Source of the DNA: a virus
Virus record (IMG/VR): IMGVR_UViG_3300046660_000285
Span: 1 to 51,143 of that record
Direction: 5' to 3' (one strand)
Length of the DNA: 51,143 nucleotides
The notes beneath the pieces were generated by a model. That model did no database searches and was not told the DNA's origin. It worked only from the letters and a program-made list of their open reading frames with translations. Positions 6,583-13,501 of this stretch are shown piece after piece (the first letter of the stretch is position 1; each line of letters begins with the position of its first letter). A program made the translations under genes and the position numbers.

Positions 6583-7277
6583 ACAAACATCTCCTGTTCC
6601 ACCCGGCGTTCGGTCGGGATGTGGCGAATGGCAGCAAGCGACGACCGGTAATCGGAGATCACGTCGGTCACCCGCTGCTCGAACTCGATTGCAGCCGCTC
6701 TGATCGCGGCTTGGTATTCGGGATCGGGCTCAACCCGGATGACCGCCATTGGCAGGCCACCGGAATAGCTGATGAAGTCGAACCACCGACGCTCTGTCAC
6801 GAACAACTCGGACTGCACCTGGATGATGAAATCGTCCGGCATCTCCTGGCTCGCGATCGTCTGCACCTGGAATTTCTGCCGGCGCGACTTGCACTCGATG
6901 CCGCCATCGTCGCCGACCAGTCCATCCGGCGAACAGCCGATGACGAACCCGAGCTTGTCGTTCGTGATGAAACCGACCTGCTCCACTGGCGCATAGTTCT
7001 GGCTGTAGAGCTCGCGCGCCTCGATCTCGTCATCGTGACCGCGGATCATGTCGTCGCCGACATAGTGCGGCTCGACATATTGCGTGATCCGCTGTGCTGC
7101 GATCTCAAAGACATGCGCGCGAGTCTTGTCGTTGTTCGCCAGCTTGAGCGTCGGGGTGAGGATCAGCTTCATCTCCGACGCTGTGAGCAAGCCGCAACGC
7201 TGCTGCAGCCATTCGTCCGAGCCCTGGATCAGATCGCGGTGATAGGTCACCGAGCCGAATTTCACCGGCGCGTTCAT
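6579..7277 (-). CDS. YqaJ-family viral exonuclease
   Basis: 232 aa. GSDEWLQQRCGLLTASEM is the N-terminal family signature. The PD-(D/E)xK core is visible as SPDGLVGDDGGIECKSR, followed by QVQSELFVTERRWFDFISY. The family contains lambda-exonuclease-like 5'-3' enzymes that feed single-strand annealing recombination. It is coupled to the gene at 5926..6582. Confidence 0.93.
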   Translation of the reverse strand: MNAPVKFGSVTYHRDLIQGSDEWLQQRCGLLTASEMKLILTPTLKLANNDKTRAHVFEIAAQRITQYVEPHYVGDDMIRGHDDEIEARELYSQNYAPVEQVGFITNDKLGFVIGCSPDGLVGDDGGIECKSRRQKFQVQTIASQEMPDDFIIQVQSELFVTERRWFDFISYSGGLPMAVIRVEPDPEYQAAIRAAAIEFEQRVTDVISDYRSSLAAIRHIPTERRVEQEMFV

Positions 7278-7801
7278 CGCCGCGCCCTTTCACGGCCAGC
7301 GAACCGGAACGACCGCGCAACAAGCATGGTCTGCCGCGCCTGATGTGCGGTCATCATCCCGATGTGGCATTCCTCGCGAGTGATCCCGAGTTGTCCAGCC
7401 AGCCAAGCGTAAGCGGCCGCCCGCCGCATCATTCCCGAACGCCAGATCGGGTCGAAAACTTCGTGCGCGTTCTTTCGGGCATGTCGCGTCTCCGCGCCAC
7501 ACGGGAAGCCGAGCGGTCGCGTCGTCACACCGTGGCAACCGCAATAGGCCCCGCACTCGCACAGCCAGAAATTGCGTGCGAATAGGTCCGCCCGATGCGG
7601 ATAGATCGCATCGCCTTTCACCAACCGCGCAACTTTGCCGCACTCCATGCAGCAAGGATCAGCCTCCGGCTCGGGGATGATCACATGCGGGATCGCAATG
7701 TCGTGCGCGTCGCGCTGGTGGTCGGAGAGCGCGGCGGCGGTTTTGAAACGGCGCGCGCAGACGTCACAGACGAAGCGCTTGAGATTGACGACGTTTGTCA
7801 C
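7274..7801 (-). CDS. Zinc-finger protein (C2H2 plus DUF3268-like)
   Basis: 175 aa from GTG 7801, overlapping the upstream stop (GTGA). The N-terminus is a C2H2 finger (FVCDVCARRFKTAAALSDHQRDAH). The middle has CCMECGK, then WLCECGAYCGCH and a GFPCGAETRHARKNAHEVFDPIW-type segment, as in DUF3268 zinc-finger proteins. Likely DNA binding or a structural zinc protein; the exact role is unknown. Confidence 0.8.
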   Translation of the reverse strand: MTNVVNLKRFVCDVCARRFKTAAALSDHQRDAHDIAIPHVIIPEPEADPCCMECGKVARLVKGDAIYPHRADLFARNFWLCECGAYCGCHGVTTRPLGFPCGAETRHARKNAHEVFDPIWRSGMMRRAAAYAWLAGQLGITREECHIGMMTAHQARQTMLVARSFRFAGRERARR

Positions 7802-7938
7802 GACACCCTCCCCTGCCCGCGCAACGCGGACCAGATCTTGCGGCGGTTCGGCCAGACGGTCGCGGCGATCGCGCCGAGGGATATGCCCAGGGCGGCAATT
7901 AGGATCGCGATGCTGGCGCCGTATAGGAGCGGATTCAT
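7798..7938 (-). CDS. Small single-pass membrane protein
   Basis: 46 aa. One hydrophobic segment (LLYGASIAILIAALGISLGA) is followed by a basic tail. ATG 7938 overlaps the upstream stop. Function unknown. Confidence 0.6.
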   Translation of the reverse strand: MNPLLYGASIAILIAALGISLGAIAATVWPNRRKIWSALRGQGRVS

Positions 7939-8180
7939 GCCGCCCTCCCCGCGTCCGTGAGGCGAAACCGGACGGATTTTCGCCCATTCTGATCGACGTA
8001 TTCCGCGAGGCCAGCGTCGATCAGGGCGCGGCATGTGGAAGGCAGGAACGGGGCCTGCTCGCCTTGGGCGAGAATATAGCGGCCGCCGCCATTGACGCGG
8101 ACAACTGCGGCATCCCCGCCGTGATCCTTCATCCATCGGATGGCGGCGCGCGATGCTGCGGTGGTTTCCTCCGCGCTCAT
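7935..8180 (-). CDS. Small winged-helix-like protein
   Basis: 81 aa from ATG 8180, overlapping the upstream stop at 8177. CRALIDAGLAEYVDQNG followed by VRFRLTDAGRAA gives a helix-wing pattern like the 85-aa protein at 4927..5184. DNA-binding potential is inferred. Confidence 0.62.
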   Translation of the reverse strand: MSAEETTAASRAAIRWMKDHGGDAAVVRVNGGGRYILAQGEQAPFLPSTCRALIDAGLAEYVDQNGRKSVRFRLTDAGRAA

Positions 8181-8395
8181 TCCGCACCTCCGTGCTCGGC
8201 GAACCAAGCATCGATCTCGGTGCGAACGGATTCGAGCGTCCGTCCGTACGCAATCTGCGCGCCCGGCGGATTGAAGAAGCCATCCTCGTCGTTGTAATCG
8301 GGCTCGTAGTCGGGACCCGTGGCCGTGAATTGGCCATAGTCCCAGCTGATCGACCAGCCGCGATAATCCAGCGTGCTGTGTGCGAGCTTGCTCAT
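8177..8395 (-). CDS. Small early protein of unknown function
   Basis: 72 aa, acidic, with WSISWDYGQFTATGPDYEPD and a C-terminal amphipathic helix (SVRTEIDAWFAEHGG). ATGA coupling at both ends. No family assigned. Confidence 0.65.
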   Translation of the reverse strand: MSKLAHSTLDYRGWSISWDYGQFTATGPDYEPDYNDEDGFFNPPGAQIAYGRTLESVRTEIDAWFAEHGGAE

Positions 8396-8751
8396 TCGAC
8401 CGCTCCCATCAGGTCATCCCAATCGACACCGAACACGGCGCGGACGCGGGCCTTCAATTCGGCGCGACAAGCCTCGACGCGCACATCCAAGCGGCTCGCC
8501 TCGTCCCAGCTTTCGTCGGACACGGGCTCGGCATTGGTCAGGTGGTGCGACCGTCCAGAGTCTCCGGCGATGGCGTAGACCAACTGCTCCGGAGTCAGAT
8601 CGCCCGGTTCGAAATCGTCGATCGTCTCGGCCACGAACTCATGATCACGGTCAGCCGAACGCGGGACGTCGCTCTTGAAGTGGAATTGCCGCTGGAGGCC
8701 GCAGACTGAGCAGCGGGCAAGCGAGTTCGTCGGAGCATAGATGGTGGCCAT
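8392..8751 (-). CDS. Early protein with single CxxC
   Basis: 119 aa. One CSVC motif near the N-terminus, then an acidic region and a C-terminal helix with VRAVFGVDWDDLMGAVE. Start at ATG 8751, four bases downstream of the next gene's end. Function not recognised. Confidence 0.65.
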   Translation of the reverse strand: MATIYAPTNSLARCSVCGLQRQFHFKSDVPRSADRDHEFVAETIDDFEPGDLTPEQLVYAIAGDSGRSHHLTNAEPVSDESWDEASRLDVRVEACRAELKARVRAVFGVDWDDLMGAVE

Positions 8752-8754
8752 CTC

Positions 8755-8964
8755 TTACCGCCCCATCGCTTGCCGATGGCGAGCCATCGATCGATAGTGA
8801 TCCGTGTAATTGTCCTCGTCGGCGTCTTCGCCGGACTTGTGATAATGCGGATACACCGGCTCGCCGCAGCGCGGGCAGCAGCGCTGGTAATCACAAATCG
8901 CCGTATCGCAGCACCGAGTGAAGTGCGTGCTGTTGGTCGGCGAGCAGTGGAATACGCCCGCCAT
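8755..8964 (-). CDS. Small cysteine/histidine-rich protein
   Basis: 69 aa from ATG 8964. Contains CC, CDYQRCCPRCGEP and several His, suggesting a zinc ribbon of the CPRCG type. The start overlaps the upstream TGA (TGATG). Function unknown. Confidence 0.65.
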   Translation of the reverse strand: MAGVFHCSPTNSTHFTRCCDTAICDYQRCCPRCGEPVYPHYHKSGEDADEDNYTDHYRSMARHRQAMGR

Positions 8965-9416
8965 CACCCCTCTCCCCGCCGAAAAGCAGCCCAAGCCGCA
9001 TCAACGGTGACCGCCGCGTCCTCGAGTTCCGTCTTGCGATCGAACCAGCGGTCGTCCCGCATGTCAGAGCGCAGACCTTCGACGGTCAGCCGCGCGGAAA
9101 TCCAGCGCGACCGGAGCGCGTCGAGTTCTTCCCAGATCGACGCGACCGCACCACTGGGACGCAACCGGTTCTGCCATTCGTTCACCCGCCCGGTCATTTC
9201 CGAGACGACGGTCAGCCCACCGATGTCGTCGCCGCAGCAGCGATTGATCGAAGGACGCGACGCCGACAGTTCGCGCAGGGTTTCGCCCACCGGCAGCAAT
9301 GCCGCGATTGCCGAGAACAGCGGCTTTACCGCGGCGTCATCGGTCCAGTTCTGTGCGTCGAGCAGGCGCTGCGTTTCGGGGTGCAGCGGCTGGGTATTGA
9401 GGGCGGCGGTTGCCAT
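8964..9416 (-). CDS. First gene of the leftward early operon, unknown function
   Basis: 150 aa, mostly helical, with no recognised domain (HPETQRLLDAQNWTDDA ... WEELDALRSRW). It is the first gene behind the leftward promoter at 9452-9480 and its two operators, so it should be repressed in the lysogen and expressed first after induction. Confidence 0.72.
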   Translation of the reverse strand: MATAALNTQPLHPETQRLLDAQNWTDDAAVKPLFSAIAALLPVGETLRELSASRPSINRCCGDDIGGLTVVSEMTGRVNEWQNRLRPSGAVASIWEELDALRSRWISARLTVEGLRSDMRDDRWFDRKTELEDAAVTVDAAWAAFRRGEG

Positions 9417-9451
9417 CGGTTGCTCCAGCGCCGGGGATCGGCGATGGGCGT

Positions 9452-9480
9452 TGTTTACGTTTTCCGTAACACCATGTCAA
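9452..9480 (-). promoter_or_regulatory. Leftward early promoter (pL-like)
   Basis: Read leftward: -35 TTGACA at 9480-9475, 17-nt spacer, -10 TAAACA at 9457-9452. Operator 9455-9469 covers the -10 and spacer, and operator 9480-9494 abuts the -35, so repressor binding would occlude RNA polymerase. It drives the long leftward operon beginning at 9416. Confidence 0.8.
9455..9469. promoter_or_regulatory. Repressor operator (left, inner)
   Basis: Perfect inverted repeat TTACG-N5-CGTAA overlapping the -10 and spacer of the leftward promoter. One of four sites of the same form around the immunity region. Confidence 0.8.
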
Positions 9481-9494
9481 TACGGTTTTCGTAA
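9480..9494. promoter_or_regulatory. Repressor operator (left, outer)
   Basis: ATACG-N5-CGTAA, one mismatch from the dyad consensus, 25 bp centre to centre from 9455-9469 and touching the -35 box of the leftward promoter. Confidence 0.75.
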
Positions 9495-9514
9495 CTATTT
9501 GTCCGGACGGACGG

Positions 9515-9724
9515 TCAGGCCGGGATGAATTTCGCTATGACCAATAGAATCAATATCGCCAGGATCGGAAGCGCGATCCAAAGGACGCACCCTGACACAG
9601 CGCATCCCGCAACATCGCCCGATGTGGTCCTGGGGTTGCGGCCGCGCTCAAAGTCGAAGCCACAATGCTTGCATACCCTCGCCGCGTCCTGAACTTCCTC
9701 GGCGCAATCTGGACACTGCTTCAT
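9515..9724 (-). CDS. Zinc-ribbon single-pass membrane protein in the immunity region
   Basis: 69 aa. An N-terminal zinc ribbon (CPDCAEEV then CKHCGFDF) and a C-terminal membrane segment (VLWIALPILAILILLVIA). It lies downstream of the repressor in the same direction, upstream of the leftward promoter, the place where lambda carries rexAB. Expression in the lysogen and a role in superinfection exclusion are inferences from position only. Confidence 0.72.
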   Translation of the reverse strand: MKQCPDCAEEVQDAARVCKHCGFDFERGRNPRTTSGDVAGCAVSGCVLWIALPILAILILLVIAKFIPA

Positions 9725-9825
9725 GGTGCTTTCCCCTGCCCGGCGATCCTATGGATCGTTCGTAACGCCCGCAACCTCACCTGCGGGATCCTCTAGGAAA
9801 ATTCCTATGGATGTTGGAAATTCTA

Positions 9826-9840
9826 GAACATAAATAGAAC
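9826..9840. promoter_or_regulatory. LexA (SOS) box directly before an ORF antisense to the repressor
   Basis: GAAC-ATAAATA-GAAC matches the alphaproteobacterial LexA consensus (GTTC-N7-GTTC on the other strand) exactly and ends one base before ATG 9841. An inverted repeat with arms TAGGAA/TTCCTA sits at 9794-9807 just upstream. The site predicts SOS control of rightward transcription into the 3' half of the repressor gene. Confidence 0.7.
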
Positions 9841-10152
9841 ATGACCGACGCGACTCGCCGAGTTGAGCTGCCGAACCCCGAGTGCAACGAGGGCTGTTCG
9901 CCCTGCTATTTGGACTGCGCCATGTGCAGAATGGTTATGCAGAACCGACTTCGCGATATCGAAACACTGCTGCGCGAGCGGCCGCCGCAAGGTCACTCTC
10001 GGATGGGTCAGTGGCGGCGGGATCTGGAAGAGTCGCAAGCCCATGTCGCAGAGCTACAGCTAACGCTGAAGCGGCTCGGTCCGAAAGGTCGTCAGTCTTC
10101 GGCATCGATGGGAACAGCGCCTGCAACAGGCGGCCGATCGACTCTTCACTAG
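9841..10152 (+). CDS. Possible SOS-induced antirepressor-like ORF, antisense to repressor
   Basis: 103 aa. Cys-rich N-terminus (CNEGCSPCYLDCAMCRM), then a charged helical region (LRDIETLLRERPP ... RRDLEESQAHVAELQLTLKRL). The ATG follows a perfect LexA box with no room for a Shine-Dalgarno, so translation could be leaderless or weak. The last 218 nt run antisense to the repressor 3' end. Function could lie in the protein (antirepressor) or in the antisense transcript. The coding status is uncertain; the SOS box is the main support. Confidence 0.45.
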   Translation: MTDATRRVELPNPECNEGCSPCYLDCAMCRMVMQNRLRDIETLLRERPPQGHSRMGQWRRDLEESQAHVAELQLTLKRLGPKGRQSSASMGTAPATGGRSTLH

Positions 10153-10408
10153 GCAGCGGCGGCACCGGTGTCGCCTCATCAACCATTCCGAGCAATTCCG
10201 CTACCGGCTTCATTTCATCCGGCTGGATGCGCCTGGCGCGGTTCTTGATCTCTGAAACCCTGGGAGCCGGCTGACCGATCGCGCGCGCGACGTCCACGGC
10301 CTTGATCCGGCCGGACGCGAGTTGAGCGATCAGCTCGTCGAGAATCTCATCGTGGGTAAACACCCCCACGTTCTGCGGAATTCGCAGAGCGAGCGCCATT
10401 ACGGTCAT
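9935..10408 (-). CDS. Phage repressor with HTH
   Basis: 157 aa. The HTH is around residues 35-56 (AVDVARAIGQPAPRVSEIKNRA); the C-terminal part is Ala-rich helical. There is no S24 peptidase Ser/Lys dyad visible and the chain is shorter than cleavable CI repressors, so RecA-stimulated self-cleavage is unlikely. ATG 10408 has AGGAA about nine bases upstream and lies inside operator 10399-10413, pointing to autoregulation. It probably binds the TTACG-N5-CGTAA sites on both sides. Confidence 0.8.
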   Translation of the reverse strand: MTVMALALRIPQNVGVFTHDEILDELIAQLASGRIKAVDVARAIGQPAPRVSEIKNRARRIQPDEMKPVAELLGMVDEATPVPPLPSEESIGRLLQALFPSMPKTDDLSDRAASALAVALRHGLATLPDPAATDPSESDLAAAARAAVFRYREVGSA

Positions 10409-10413
10409 CGTAA
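10399..10413. promoter_or_regulatory. Repressor operator (right, over repressor start)
   Basis: Perfect TTACG-N5-CGTAA covering the repressor start codons (ATG at 10408 and 10399). Binding here would block repressor expression. Confidence 0.78.
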
Positions 10414-10421
10414 CATTCCTC

Positions 10422-10450
10422 TTGCGCGGATGTTACGAAAAGCGTATCTC
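10422..10450 (+). promoter_or_regulatory. Rightward early promoter (pR-like)
   Basis: -35 TTGCGC at 10422-10427, 17-nt spacer, -10 TATCTC at 10445-10450. Operator 10433-10447 overlaps spacer and -10. A start about seven bases after the -10 falls on the A of ATG 10457, so the first message may be leaderless. Confidence 0.6.
10433..10447. promoter_or_regulatory. Repressor operator (right, over rightward promoter)
   Basis: TTACG-N5-CGTAT, one mismatch from the dyad, 34 bp centre to centre from 10399-10413. It covers the predicted -10 of the rightward promoter. Confidence 0.75.
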
Positions 10451-10456
10451 GCCGAA

Positions 10457-10672
10457 ATGCGCACTGTCCCCGACATCATCGACGAGGTGCTGGAAGGCCC
10501 AACGGTCATCTCTAACGAGACCGGCATCCCCCTTACCACCGTCCATAGTTGGAAGCGCGCCGGATTTGTCCCGGCTTGGCGCGTGCCGACGCTGGTCGAT
10601 CTAGCCGCGCGAAAGGGCAAGGGCCTTACCGCCGCGGACTTCCCGACGAAGCGTCCGCAGGTCGCGGCATGA
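10457..10672 (+). CDS. Cro-like HTH protein
   Basis: 71 aa from ATG 10457 (ATG 10430 is possible but lies upstream of the predicted transcription start). PTVISNETGIPLTTVHSWKR is an HTH, followed by AGFVPAWRVPTLVDLAARKG, a pattern I know from prophage Cro/YdaS-type regulators. It is divergent from the repressor across a shared operator pair, the lambda-like cI/cro arrangement. Likely shuts down repressor synthesis after induction. Confidence 0.82.
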   Translation: MRTVPDIIDEVLEGPTVISNETGIPLTTVHSWKRAGFVPAWRVPTLVDLAARKGKGLTAADFPTKRPQVAA

Positions 10673-10686
10673 TCGGCGCCGAACAC

Positions 10687-11181
10687 TTAGGCCGCCTCAC
10701 CGGGCCATTGGGGTCGGGAGCGCCAATGTGTGGTGATTTTGGTTTTGCAGACCGGGCAGGCCCAAATCCCTTCTCCACTACCCTTCACCGCCTCGCCTTG
10801 GGGCTGGAGAATCGAGCGCTTCGCATCGCCGAAGCAATTCGTACAATACCAGTGGGGCGGCTCGGTGCCGCGCTTACCCGGCTTCGCCATGTAAACGACG
10901 GCGCCACCCTGTATTCGCGTCAGTTCATAATAGATCCGCTCTCCTTCCCAGTCCTTCAGGCGAGCGATTTCGGCTTCAAGGTCTTTGATGCGCGCCACGT
11001 TGTCGGCTTCGGCTTGTTGTGCCGCAAAGAGCGCCTGTTGCGCCTCAAGGAGTTTATCCAGGAGCTCCAATTTGATCTCCTGCGTGATCACCGCCTTTCG
11101 GGTCGCATCAAGTCCCTGAACCAAGCCCTTGATCACGTTCAGGCTACTCAGACCGGCGCTGATCTCGGCAATACCTACCAT
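10687..11181 (-). CDS. Coiled-coil plus zinc-ribbon protein, opposite to the early operon
   Basis: 164 aa from ATG 11181, preceded by a GGGGGAC Shine-Dalgarno. Residues about 20-75 form a long helix/coiled coil (LLDKLLEAQQALFAAQQAEA). The C-terminus has a four-Cys zinc site (YCTNCFGD ... ACPVCKTK). It points against the flanking rightward genes, so it is probably transcribed on its own, perhaps in the lysogen. Function unknown. Confidence 0.78.
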   Translation of the reverse strand: MVGIAEISAGLSSLNVIKGLVQGLDATRKAVITQEIKLELLDKLLEAQQALFAAQQAEADNVARIKDLEAEIARLKDWEGERIYYELTRIQGGAVVYMAKPGKRGTEPPHWYCTNCFGDAKRSILQPQGEAVKGSGEGIWACPVCKTKITTHWRSRPQWPGEAA

Positions 11182-11237
11182 GCTACGTCCCCCTCCGACT
11201 CGAAGGCTTGTTTCATAGCACGCCCGAGGGCCGCGGC

Positions 11238-11411
11238 ATGATCGACACCCAGTCCGAACCCGGCGCATGGCAACGCGCCCTCGACCGCGGATGCCTCACC
11301 GACACAATCGCGCGCTGCAAGGCCTGCGACGAACCGGTCTGCGGCCATCCCGATCCCGTTTTTGCGGGTGTCGTTCCCGCCACTCACCCCACACCGCCGG
11401 AGACGCGCTGA
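11238..11411 (+). CDS. Small early protein with CxxC and CGH
   Basis: 57 aa from ATG 11238. Contains CKACDEPVCGHPD, a probable small zinc site. Its TGA overlaps the next ATG (TGATG). First gene of a coupled rightward early operon that runs to 17189. No function assigned. Confidence 0.6.
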   Translation: MIDTQSEPGAWQRALDRGCLTDTIARCKACDEPVCGHPDPVFAGVVPATHPTPPETR

Positions 11412-11584
11412 TGTTCTGGATCGGTTTCGCATGCGGCGTTGCCGCGTGGTTCGCCCTCGCGATCGTCGCGGTCATCGGCTTTGTCTGGCTCACCCGCAAC
11501 GGAGATCCGTTCGACGATGGCGTTGACGAGCACGCCGATGCGCTTGGGATTGGGGCTACTCATTTCGGAGGCGTCTCTAAATGA
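11411..11584 (+). CDS. Small single-pass membrane protein
   Basis: 57 aa. Hydrophobic segment FWIGFACGVAAWFALAIVAV followed by an acidic tail (PFDDGVDEHADALG). The start overlaps the previous stop, and its stop overlaps the next ATG at 11581. Unknown function. Confidence 0.62.
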   Translation: MFWIGFACGVAAWFALAIVAVIGFVWLTRNGDPFDDGVDEHADALGIGATHFGGVSK

Positions 11585-12054
11585 CGCAGCGCACAACAGT
11601 CGTCGGTCAAAAGCGCCCGCTAACCAAAGGCGAGTTGCATGCCAAGCTGATGGTGGGCTGGGCGCGTGCGATCGCGACATGCGGCGGAAAGGCCGCGTTC
11701 GCCGAGCGCATGGACATGACCGGCGAGGCTCTGCGCCGCCAGATCAACGGCAGCTTTCCTGGCCTCGATATGATCGATCGGGCATTCGATATCGACGAAA
11801 CGATCCTCGACGACTGGCTGAAGCATAAGGGCAAGCGCGTCGTCGACGAGCAGGCCGTCTGCGATACCGATGACGCTTCGGTTCTCATCGCGCGACTCAT
11901 GCTCTGGCTGCAGGAAGCCCAGCACCCCGAAAGCCCCGGCGGTCGCAGCATCGTGCATACCGAATTGATCGGGGCGGAGGCTCTGATCCGGCAGTTGCAT
12001 GGCGCGACCGGGAACTGGCTCGCGCGGATCTCGGACTTGAGGGCTGCGGCGTGA
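11581..12054 (+). CDS. Putative CII-like or HTH regulator
   Basis: 157 aa. GGKAAFAERMDMTGEALRRQINGSFPGLDMIDRAF reads as an HTH similar to CII-type proteins that bind as tetramers; the rest is helical. Its position behind cro, before the replication/modification genes, is that of cII in lambdoid phages. A role in promoting lysogeny is an inference. Its stop overlaps the methylase GTG. Confidence 0.65.
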   Translation: MTQRTTVVGQKRPLTKGELHAKLMVGWARAIATCGGKAAFAERMDMTGEALRRQINGSFPGLDMIDRAFDIDETILDDWLKHKGKRVVDEQAVCDTDDASVLIARLMLWLQEAQHPESPGGRSIVHTELIGAEALIRQLHGATGNWLARISDLRAAA

Positions 12055-13265
12055 GCGTCGAAATACTCATCGGCGACGTGCGCGAGCAGCTGGCGACGCT
12101 GCCCGATAATTCCGTCGATTTGTGCGTGACGTCCCCGCCCTATTGGATGTTCCGCAATTACGACGTCGAAGGGCAAATCGGCATGGAGCCGACGCTAGCC
12201 GAGCACCTCGAGGGGCTTGTTGCGGTCTTCGAGGATGTGCGCCGCGTTCTCAAGCCGCATGGCAGCCTCTTTCTGAACTATGGCGATTGCTATGCCACCA
12301 CGCCGAACGGTCGATCCGCCGCCGACTCCAAGGAATTGAGTGGCGACGATCGCACGTTCCGGGACAAGCCCGGCAGCACCATCGGTGGCGGCATCAAGCC
12401 CAAGGATCTGTTGATGATCCCGAACCGGCTCGCGATAGCGCTGCAGGAAGCCGGGTGGTGGGTTCGCGCCGAGATCATCTGGGGCAAGACCAACCCCATG
12501 CCCGACTCGTCGGGCTCGCAGCGCCCCGCGACCGCGCACGAAAAGATATTCTGGCTGGCGAAGTCCGATGACGCGCCGATCTGGCGTGCCCGTGATACCG
12601 GCGAGTTGTCGTTTGCGCCGGACCTGTCACAGCGCTGTCCGCTGATTACTGACCCGGACCGCGTTGGCGCCCGGTGGTTGAATATCGGCACGTTCTACGA
12701 CGCCAACGCGGTCCTGCAGGGCCGGACTTCAGTCCAAGAAACGCGAGGACGGGAAACAAGCGGGCGCCACACGTTGGGCGAAGCGATCCCGGAAGCGCAG
12801 CGCCGCCGCATCAAAGCCCCCGATGGGTGGGATACTGGCCCCGGCGGCCCCGGCTCGCACCATCGACAGGGTAGAGAAAAGGGTAAGACGCGCACCGTCG
12901 ACCCTCGGCATGTCGACCACATCAATCACACCGGAATTGCGAACACGCCGCGCGGCGAAGGTCGGTACCTGCGTAACTACGAGCCCGCCGCGCTTGATGT
13001 TTGGGAAATGGCGATCGAGCCGTTCCGGGATGCGCATTTCGCAACCTTTCCGACCGAGCTGGCGCGCCGCGCGATCCTCGCCGGTTGCCCCGTCGGCGGA
13101 ACGGTCCTTGATCCCTTCCTTGGTGCCGGCACGACCGCGATGGTCGCTGACCGCCTGCAGCGGAACTGCATCGGGATCGAGTTGAACCCAGCATACGCGG
13201 ACATCGCTCGCCGTCGCATCGATGGCGACCGCGGCGGTCTGCTCGACGCGATGGAGGCAGCATGA
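12051..13265 (+). CDS. Site-specific DNA methyltransferase (amino-methylase, SPPY type)
   Basis: 404 aa from GTG 12051. Catalytic motif TSPPYW near residue 27 and SAM-binding motif FLGAGTTAMVADRLQRNCIGIE near residue 355 are in the order typical of beta-class N6-adenine/N4-cytosine methylases. It probably modifies phage DNA against host restriction. No cognate restriction enzyme is adjacent. Recognition sequence unknown; the central region (about 200-300) is the likely target-recognition part. Confidence 0.93.
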   Translation: MSVEILIGDVREQLATLPDNSVDLCVTSPPYWMFRNYDVEGQIGMEPTLAEHLEGLVAVFEDVRRVLKPHGSLFLNYGDCYATTPNGRSAADSKELSGDDRTFRDKPGSTIGGGIKPKDLLMIPNRLAIALQEAGWWVRAEIIWGKTNPMPDSSGSQRPATAHEKIFWLAKSDDAPIWRARDTGELSFAPDLSQRCPLITDPDRVGARWLNIGTFYDANAVLQGRTSVQETRGRETSGRHTLGEAIPEAQRRRIKAPDGWDTGPGGPGSHHRQGREKGKTRTVDPRHVDHINHTGIANTPRGEGRYLRNYEPAALDVWEMAIEPFRDAHFATFPTELARRAILAGCPVGGTVLDPFLGAGTTAMVADRLQRNCIGIELNPAYADIARRRIDGDRGGLLDAMEAA

Positions 13266-13501
13266 CCGCCCGCGCTGCGAAAGGCAGCTTTCCCTATCCG
13301 CATCGGACGGTGGCGGAGGTTGATGACGCCGAAACCAGCATGATCGGCTGGGGTCGTGGCCCCGGCGCGCTGGACCGGTTCATAGGCCTTGGCTTCGACC
13401 ATGGCGCGAGCGGTCTCCAGGTCCGATCCAGGCTTCCCGACGTGCCATGCGGTCGTTGCGGTGCGCGCGGCATGTGCGATCATCGGAGGGTGGCGGCGTG
13501 A
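13262..13501 (+). CDS. Small zinc-binding-like protein
   Basis: 79 aa with a C-terminal CGRCGARGMCDH cluster. A family often found near phage antitermination or replication genes uses similar CxxC...C patterns, but I cannot assign this one. Coupled to the methylase (ATGA) and to the helicase (GTGA). Confidence 0.6.
   Translation: MTARAAKGSFPYPHRTVAEVDDAETSMIGWGRGPGALDRFIGLGFDHGASGLQVRSRLPDVPCGRCGARGMCDHRRVAA

Noticed and set aside
9794-9807. TAGGAA/TTCCTA inverted repeat as a terminator
   Set aside because: AT-rich 6-bp arms without a T-run; may be an operator but there is no support.
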